64,000 bases of DNA from Stutzerimonas stutzeri (GTDB taxonomy: Bacteria; Pseudomonadota; Gammaproteobacteria; Pseudomonadales; Pseudomonadaceae), in the NCBI RefSeq assembly GCF_009789555.1, contig NZ_CP046903.1:186001-250000 (forward strand). The letters run 5' to 3'. The position numbers and the translations under genes are program-made. Below are positions 59,770 to 64,000 of the stretch, piece after piece (position 1 is the first letter of the stretch; each line of letters opens with the position of its first letter). The notes under the pieces were generated by a model that saw nothing but the letters and a program-made list of their open reading frames with translations, was not told the DNA's origin and did not search any database.

Positions 59770-61175
59770 GGATTAACGCTCTCGCATTTGCCGTTGCTGT
59801 AGGAATCGCCATTCCCCTAACGGCCTCTGCCACCATCGAGCAACAGGTCAACAGCATGTTTGGCCAACTCATTAACGTGACAGGTCCTGGCTCATACAAG
59901 ACCGCTTCGCGGGGTGTCGTATCGGGTGGCGGTATTGTGCTGCGAAATCGCATTACCACTTCCAACCTGATAAGCATCACGCCACCCTCTGCAAAAGGCG
60001 GCTGCGGCGGTATCAACCTTTACACAGGCTCTTTTTCATTCATCAATGGCGAGGAGTTTGTCGGGCTGATGAGAAACATCGCTTCCAACGCGGCCGGCGT
60101 CGTGAGCGGCTATGCATTTGAAGCCGCGCTGGATTACATGGATGCGTCAACTGCAAGCATCATTCGAGGGCTGCGCAACAACATCCAGCGCCTAAATGAG
60201 ATGTTCTCGAATTCATGCCAATTGGCTACTGGGGTCATAGATGCCGGCAGGAAAGCATATGCCGAACATAACGATCTGAAATCGGCTGCCACTGGCATGC
60301 TTGAGAACGTAACGTCTGACTTCTTTTCATCCAAAACTGCAACTGCTACATCACCGTCAGAGCGGCTTGCAAGCGCAGGCAAGATGAAGCCGTGTTACAA
60401 CACAGGCAACGTCATGTGGTGCGGCTTGCGCAAAATGGGGATCGCTTCACACCTCACTAGCGGAAACGACGAGTTTGCCGAGTTGATCATGTCGATTGTC
60501 GGTACACATATCCTTACCCTAAAAGATAATGATAAGGGTGGAAAGGAGATAACTGCGTCCCCAATCCAGCCGACTATCACAGACCGATCAATCTCCCTTT
60601 TTGTGGATGGGAGTAAGGGGTCGGACGAAAAGGTACTCAGCTGTGATTCCGATGACAAAGAGCAATGTTTGAACCCATCTGTTCGAACACTCGGCTCATT
60701 CAAAGGTTTGAAGCAACGCATCATCGATGACGTTAGAACCTCAGGTGTTTTCGACAGGCTGGCGAACGGAACAGCGTCTGAGGCTGATGGCGCAAAAGTT
60801 CAGTATTTCATGTCCAGCGCTGTTGGACACAATCTTATGCGTGTTATTCAGAAAGCTGGAGCAGCTGAGGGCTATATCTACTTTGAAGAATTTGCACATG
60901 TCATCGCCATCAACGCTGCATATGCAGCAATTATGGAGCTGATTGACGCTGCCCACGCGGGACTAACAGGCGTTGACTTCGCTGAAGCGGAAAAAATAAA
61001 AGAGGATTTGCGTGCCGCGCGGCAACGAGTCACAAGCGAGTGGACAAAAGAACTCATGAACGGAACCAATTTCCGTGATGCAGATAAGCGAGCTTCTGAG
61101 ATTCTGCAATTGGCTGAGAACAATGATAATGGCAAAACAGTTCAAGGTCGTCAGAACCAGGGGGCAGGGAGCTAA
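59766..61175 (+). CDS. traH: TraH, pilus assembly protein
   Basis: A 469-residue protein with signal peptide (ALAFAVAVGIAIPLTASA). Conserved TraH segments: YKTASRGVVSGGGIVLRN, GCGGINLYTGSFSFING, and a C-terminal coiled region. Starts at GTG 59766 inside the traF stop. Works with TraF and TraG in pilus assembly. The traG ATG follows 3 bases after its stop. Confidence 0.92.
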   Translation: MRINALAFAVAVGIAIPLTASATIEQQVNSMFGQLINVTGPGSYKTASRGVVSGGGIVLRNRITTSNLISITPPSAKGGCGGINLYTGSFSFINGEEFVGLMRNIASNAAGVVSGYAFEAALDYMDASTASIIRGLRNNIQRLNEMFSNSCQLATGVIDAGRKAYAEHNDLKSAATGMLENVTSDFFSSKTATATSPSERLASAGKMKPCYNTGNVMWCGLRKMGIASHLTSGNDEFAELIMSIVGTHILTLKDNDKGGKEITASPIQPTITDRSISLFVDGSKGSDEKVLSCDSDDKEQCLNPSVRTLGSFKGLKQRIIDDVRTSGVFDRLANGTASEADGAKVQYFMSSAVGHNLMRVIQKAGAAEGYIYFEEFAHVIAINAAYAAIMELIDAAHAGLTGVDFAEAEKIKEDLRAARQRVTSEWTKELMNGTNFRDADKRASEILQLAENNDNGKTVQGRQNQGAGS

Positions 61176-61178
61176 TTT

Positions 61179-64000
61179 ATGTCCATGAACATTTATACGA
61201 CTGGCAGCGGCGAGTTCCTTGAGATAATCCTGAACGCAAGTGCCATGATTACAGGCTCTGGATTCAGTGAGGATCTGGCGCGCATCGGCTTTCTAATTGG
61301 TTTGGTGCTGCTCAGTTTCCAAGCAATATGGAACGGCCAAGGCATTTCATTTCATAAGGCGGGTATGCTATTCGTTGTATACCTGATGCTTTACGGCCAA
61401 ACAACTACTGCCGTCATTGAAGATACAACGACGAACCAAGTCCGCATTGTAGATAACCTCCCTATCGGACCTACGTTTATTGGCTCCGTCATATCAACTG
61501 TGGCCTACAATATTACGAAAACCTCAGAGCAGGCTTTTTCGACTCCATCTATGACGAACTACGGTTTGTTTAGCAGTTTGAATACACTGGCCAAAGTGCG
61601 CGACGTGCTTAGAAATCCGCTAGCGCTTGACTCATTTGTAAACTACCGGAGAAACGGTGGATGGGATCTTCCGAAAAGCGTAAATGAGTATCTGACGTTC
61701 TGTACGCTTAACCCGATCAACCTTAGAAACTATACGACTATCGACGAACTTTATCGTGGCGCCGGACTGGAATCCGTTCTTGCTGCGCCGCTTATATCGC
61801 AGTCTGCGTACATATATGACGGGCAGCCTAATGGGCGTCTGGACTCATGCACAAATATCCAGCCTCGCCTCAATGCAGCCATCCGAGAGGCGATGATGGA
61901 TGTGATGGGTGAAATTCTGGATAAAGGGTTTGCAGCTGAGAAAGCTGCAGGCAAGGTTACTACGCAATTTGAACTGCAGGCGCAAATTGACCAGTCTATC
62001 CAGAGCTTTGCCATGAGCGCCAAGAGTGCTCAGGGCTACACCGAGATGTCGCTTATCCAACCAATCTTCGGTGACGCGCGTGTCAATGCGTTGAACCACT
62101 GGCAGGAACAGAATGCCGCTCTGGCACTACGAGAATCGCTTAACCATCAAGAGATCCAGTGGGCCGGGAAGGGCGACACCTTCAAGCACTATATGCGTCC
62201 CATGATCGCCTTCTTTGAAGGTCTGCTGTATGCGATGACTCCGTTCATGGCATTCGCCCTGGTACTCGGCGACAAGGGCATGTCGATTCTTGGGAAGTAC
62301 ATGGTGCTTCCCTTGGCAGTCGCGCTTTGGATGCCCCTGCTGAGCATCGTAAACGCCTTTACCCTCTGGTATGCCGGCGCGGAGATGCAAGCAATCTTTG
62401 ACGGGTACGATGCAACCTCGCAAAGCTTTGCAATGCTTCAGTTGCTCGATATAGATCATGCCATTTCCAAAGCTCTAGGCGTCGGAGGCATGCTCGCAGC
62501 ATCGGTACCGCCGCTCGCGCTCTTCATCGTCTCCGGTTCAGCCATGGTTGCAAATAGCATCATGGGACAGATGACTCAGGGCGATAAGTTCCGCACGGAA
62601 GATGTAATGCCTCGTACTAAGGATCAGGCGCCGATTATGGACACATCGGCCAGCTACACGTCTGATCAGATGACTACAGGTGCAAGCGTCACGGGCGCGC
62701 GAGCAACAGCACCTAAGTTGTCTGTGGCTGCAGGAGCTGATGCAACTGTTCAAAGCAGCCACGCAAACGCGCAACAAAAAATATCCAACCTTCAAGAGAC
62801 TCTTCAAAGTGGAGCATCGCAGCTCTCTTCAAAATCTGCGGGAAGACAACAGCTTTCGCAAATTGGCGACCAGCTGCAAACGAATCTAAAGCTCGGTGAA
62901 AGCACAAATTACAATGAGGCTGTAAGGAAACTTTCCTCAGCGGGATGGAGCCAAGACGAAATTAAAGCTGGCTCAGCATCTGGCCATCTGGGCGGTTCCC
63001 TTCCAATGGGTCTGGCTGGCGGAAGGCTGGAACAGTCTGCAAAGTTTCAGCAAATGAGTTCCGAGCAGCAGCAATTAACGAAAGAGGGCGTTCTTCAGCT
63101 TCAGCAGGTTGTAGACTCCAATAGGAGCGACACAGCTACGTTTGCTGCAGCTGAAGCATTTACCCAAAATAACCAAGCCATGGAGCAGGTATCTAATAGC
63201 GATACAATCGGAAGAACGCTCACGGAAGCGAAATCGGCACAAGCTACATATACAGATACCAAGGCTTCTAGCCAGGGCTGGAGAAGCCAGCAAGACCTTG
63301 ACATAGGACAGGCTGCGGGTAAGGCAATTGCAAATAGCGGCCTCACAAAACACGCGGCTGCACTGGGCATACGAGAACTTGCAGGACAGAATGAACAGGA
63401 CTACGCAAGTATTCGCAACCTGATGAATTCTGCTAGTGTTCAGCAAGCCACTACGGATAATGATGAAAGAATCATTGCCGCCTCTATGCTTCATATGCAG
63501 CAAACTGGAAGAATGGGTGAGTTGGTAGACTCTCAGTTCTCTCCATTCGACTTCAAGGTTGATTCTGGAAACTCAAACGAACTTGCAGGCCTGAAAGGAG
63601 CAGCGCCCGACACCTCTGGTATGGATGATCGCTTCGAGAATGCTCGTAGGGGCGCAGCTGGCGCATTCTTAGAAATGAATGACATGAATACAAGTGGCTA
63701 TCATTCTATGAAAGCCGATGGTAGAGATGTCATTGACGTTAAGGATGACGCAAATGCAGCAGTTGTTCAGGAGCACTATCAAACAGGTCTGAATAATCAG
63801 CCAACGGATCAGCCTCCCGTTGTGGATACGTTCATGAGCAATCCTGAGCCGCTTACACATCAACTCAGCGAGATGCCTCAGAATTTCTCAAATGCGGGGC
63901 AGGGCATAAAAAATGCGGCTCAGACAACTTACAGAGAGCTACAAGAAGCTGGCGAGAAATATCGGGAATCAAGTAAGCCACGAAGCCCAACGAGCATAGA
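61179..64000 (+). CDS. traG: TraG, mating-pair stabilisation and pilus assembly protein (3' cut by window)
   Basis: ATG 61179, open to the window end (about 940 residues). The N-terminus has several membrane segments (ARIGFLIGLVLLSFQAI; MLFVVYLMLYG; FFEGLLYAMTPFMAFALVL; MVLPLAVALWMPLLSIV), followed by MLAASVPPLALFIVSGSAM. The long Ser/Gln/Ala-rich periplasmic part begins near residue 470. This is the F-type TraG layout, with N-terminal pilus assembly and C-terminal mating stabilisation or exclusion recognition. The stop lies beyond the window. Confidence 0.92.
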   Translation, partial: MSMNIYTTGSGEFLEIILNASAMITGSGFSEDLARIGFLIGLVLLSFQAIWNGQGISFHKAGMLFVVYLMLYGQTTTAVIEDTTTNQVRIVDNLPIGPTFIGSVISTVAYNITKTSEQAFSTPSMTNYGLFSSLNTLAKVRDVLRNPLALDSFVNYRRNGGWDLPKSVNEYLTFCTLNPINLRNYTTIDELYRGAGLESVLAAPLISQSAYIYDGQPNGRLDSCTNIQPRLNAAIREAMMDVMGEILDKGFAAEKAAGKVTTQFELQAQIDQSIQSFAMSAKSAQGYTEMSLIQPIFGDARVNALNHWQEQNAALALRESLNHQEIQWAGKGDTFKHYMRPMIAFFEGLLYAMTPFMAFALVLGDKGMSILGKYMVLPLAVALWMPLLSIVNAFTLWYAGAEMQAIFDGYDATSQSFAMLQLLDIDHAISKALGVGGMLAASVPPLALFIVSGSAMVANSIMGQMTQGDKFRTEDVMPRTKDQAPIMDTSASYTSDQMTTGASVTGARATAPKLSVAAGADATVQSSHANAQQKISNLQETLQSGASQLSSKSAGRQQLSQIGDQLQTNLKLGESTNYNEAVRKLSSAGWSQDEIKAGSASGHLGGSLPMGLAGGRLEQSAKFQQMSSEQQQLTKEGVLQLQQVVDSNRSDTATFAAAEAFTQNNQAMEQVSNSDTIGRTLTEAKSAQATYTDTKASSQGWRSQQDLDIGQAAGKAIANSGLTKHAAALGIRELAGQNEQDYASIRNLMNSASVQQATTDNDERIIAASMLHMQQTGRMGELVDSQFSPFDFKVDSGNSNELAGLKGAAPDTSGMDDRFENARRGAAGAFLEMNDMNTSGYHSMKADGRDVIDVKDDANAAVVQEHYQTGLNNQPTDQPPVVDTFMSNPEPLTHQLSEMPQNFSNAGQGIKNAAQTTYRELQEAGEKYRESSKPRSPTSI

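Noticed and set aside
1..64000. oriT, integrase attachment sites, tRNA and rRNA genes
   Set aside because: I looked for a nick-site-like inverted repeat near traI, direct-repeat att cores and tRNA-like segments and found none I could support.

Overview
The window is part of a large conjugative mobile element, either an ICE or a conjugative plasmid, from a gammaproteobacterium. Pseudomonas is the most likely host, inferred from GC level, codon style and gene families. It carries an F-type mating-pair-formation system (TraL, E, K, B, V, A, C, W, U, N, F, H, G) with a MobH-type relaxase and a TraD coupling protein. It also carries an SSB / RecT / YqaJ-exonuclease module like those of SXT/R391- and IncC-type elements. 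No integrase, replication initiator or partition gene is visible, so ICE and plasmid cannot be told apart.

Layout. 1-2.8 kb: the end of an unidentified gene, a DEAD-like helicase, a zinc-ribbon protein, an orphan Xre/MbcA/ParS-type antitoxin and a decayed UvrD-like helicase fragment. 2.8-16.1 kb: a leftward defence island. Its distal part is a DUF499 ATPase / DUF3780 / DUF1156 methylase / PLD-SNF2 helicase cassette (Hma-like) behind a small ribbon-helix-helix-like gene and a palindromic operator. Its proximal part is a Pycsar-type cassette: cyclic-nucleotide-binding TIR effector, tandem-domain cyclase, and an E2-like protein translationally coupled to the cyclase. The island is bounded by two broken genes, the helicase fragment on the left and a C5 methylase without motif I on the right. 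16.4-19.3 kb: small genes, mostly of unknown function, each behind a structured leader. 19.4-25.1 kb: traN, two lipoproteins and a DsbA-like protein. 25.2-31.0 kb: ssb, recT, several unknown genes and a YqaJ exonuclease. 31.1-36.4 kb: relaxase, coupling protein and DUF4400 protein. 36.4-55.1 kb: the transfer apparatus, including a 2,194-residue Ig/cadherin-repeat protein between traV and the pilin gene, and a NERD-nuclease-like gene after traU. 55.1-58.7 kb: accessory genes and a primase. 58.75-64 kb: traF, traH and the start of traG.

Two regulatory layers can be read directly from the DNA. First, nine copies of a 23-bp element (ACMASAATSTKGT-N4-TTAGAS) precede the transfer transcription units, eight of them 56-61 nt before the start codon. 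They very likely define one tra regulon. Second, about ten small or early genes (including ssb) share an RNA leader: a C-rich/G-rich nested hairpin, followed in most copies by a second stem that pairs with the Shine-Dalgarno sequence. Two of these leaders sit just after paralogous, terminator-ended RNAs of about 200 nt (17.88-18.09 kb and 56.28-56.49 kb). In those RNAs the hairpins are kept where the sequence diverges.

The candidates for something undescribed are the E2-bearing Pycsar operon, the structured-leader family with its paired ncRNAs, and the tra operator family.
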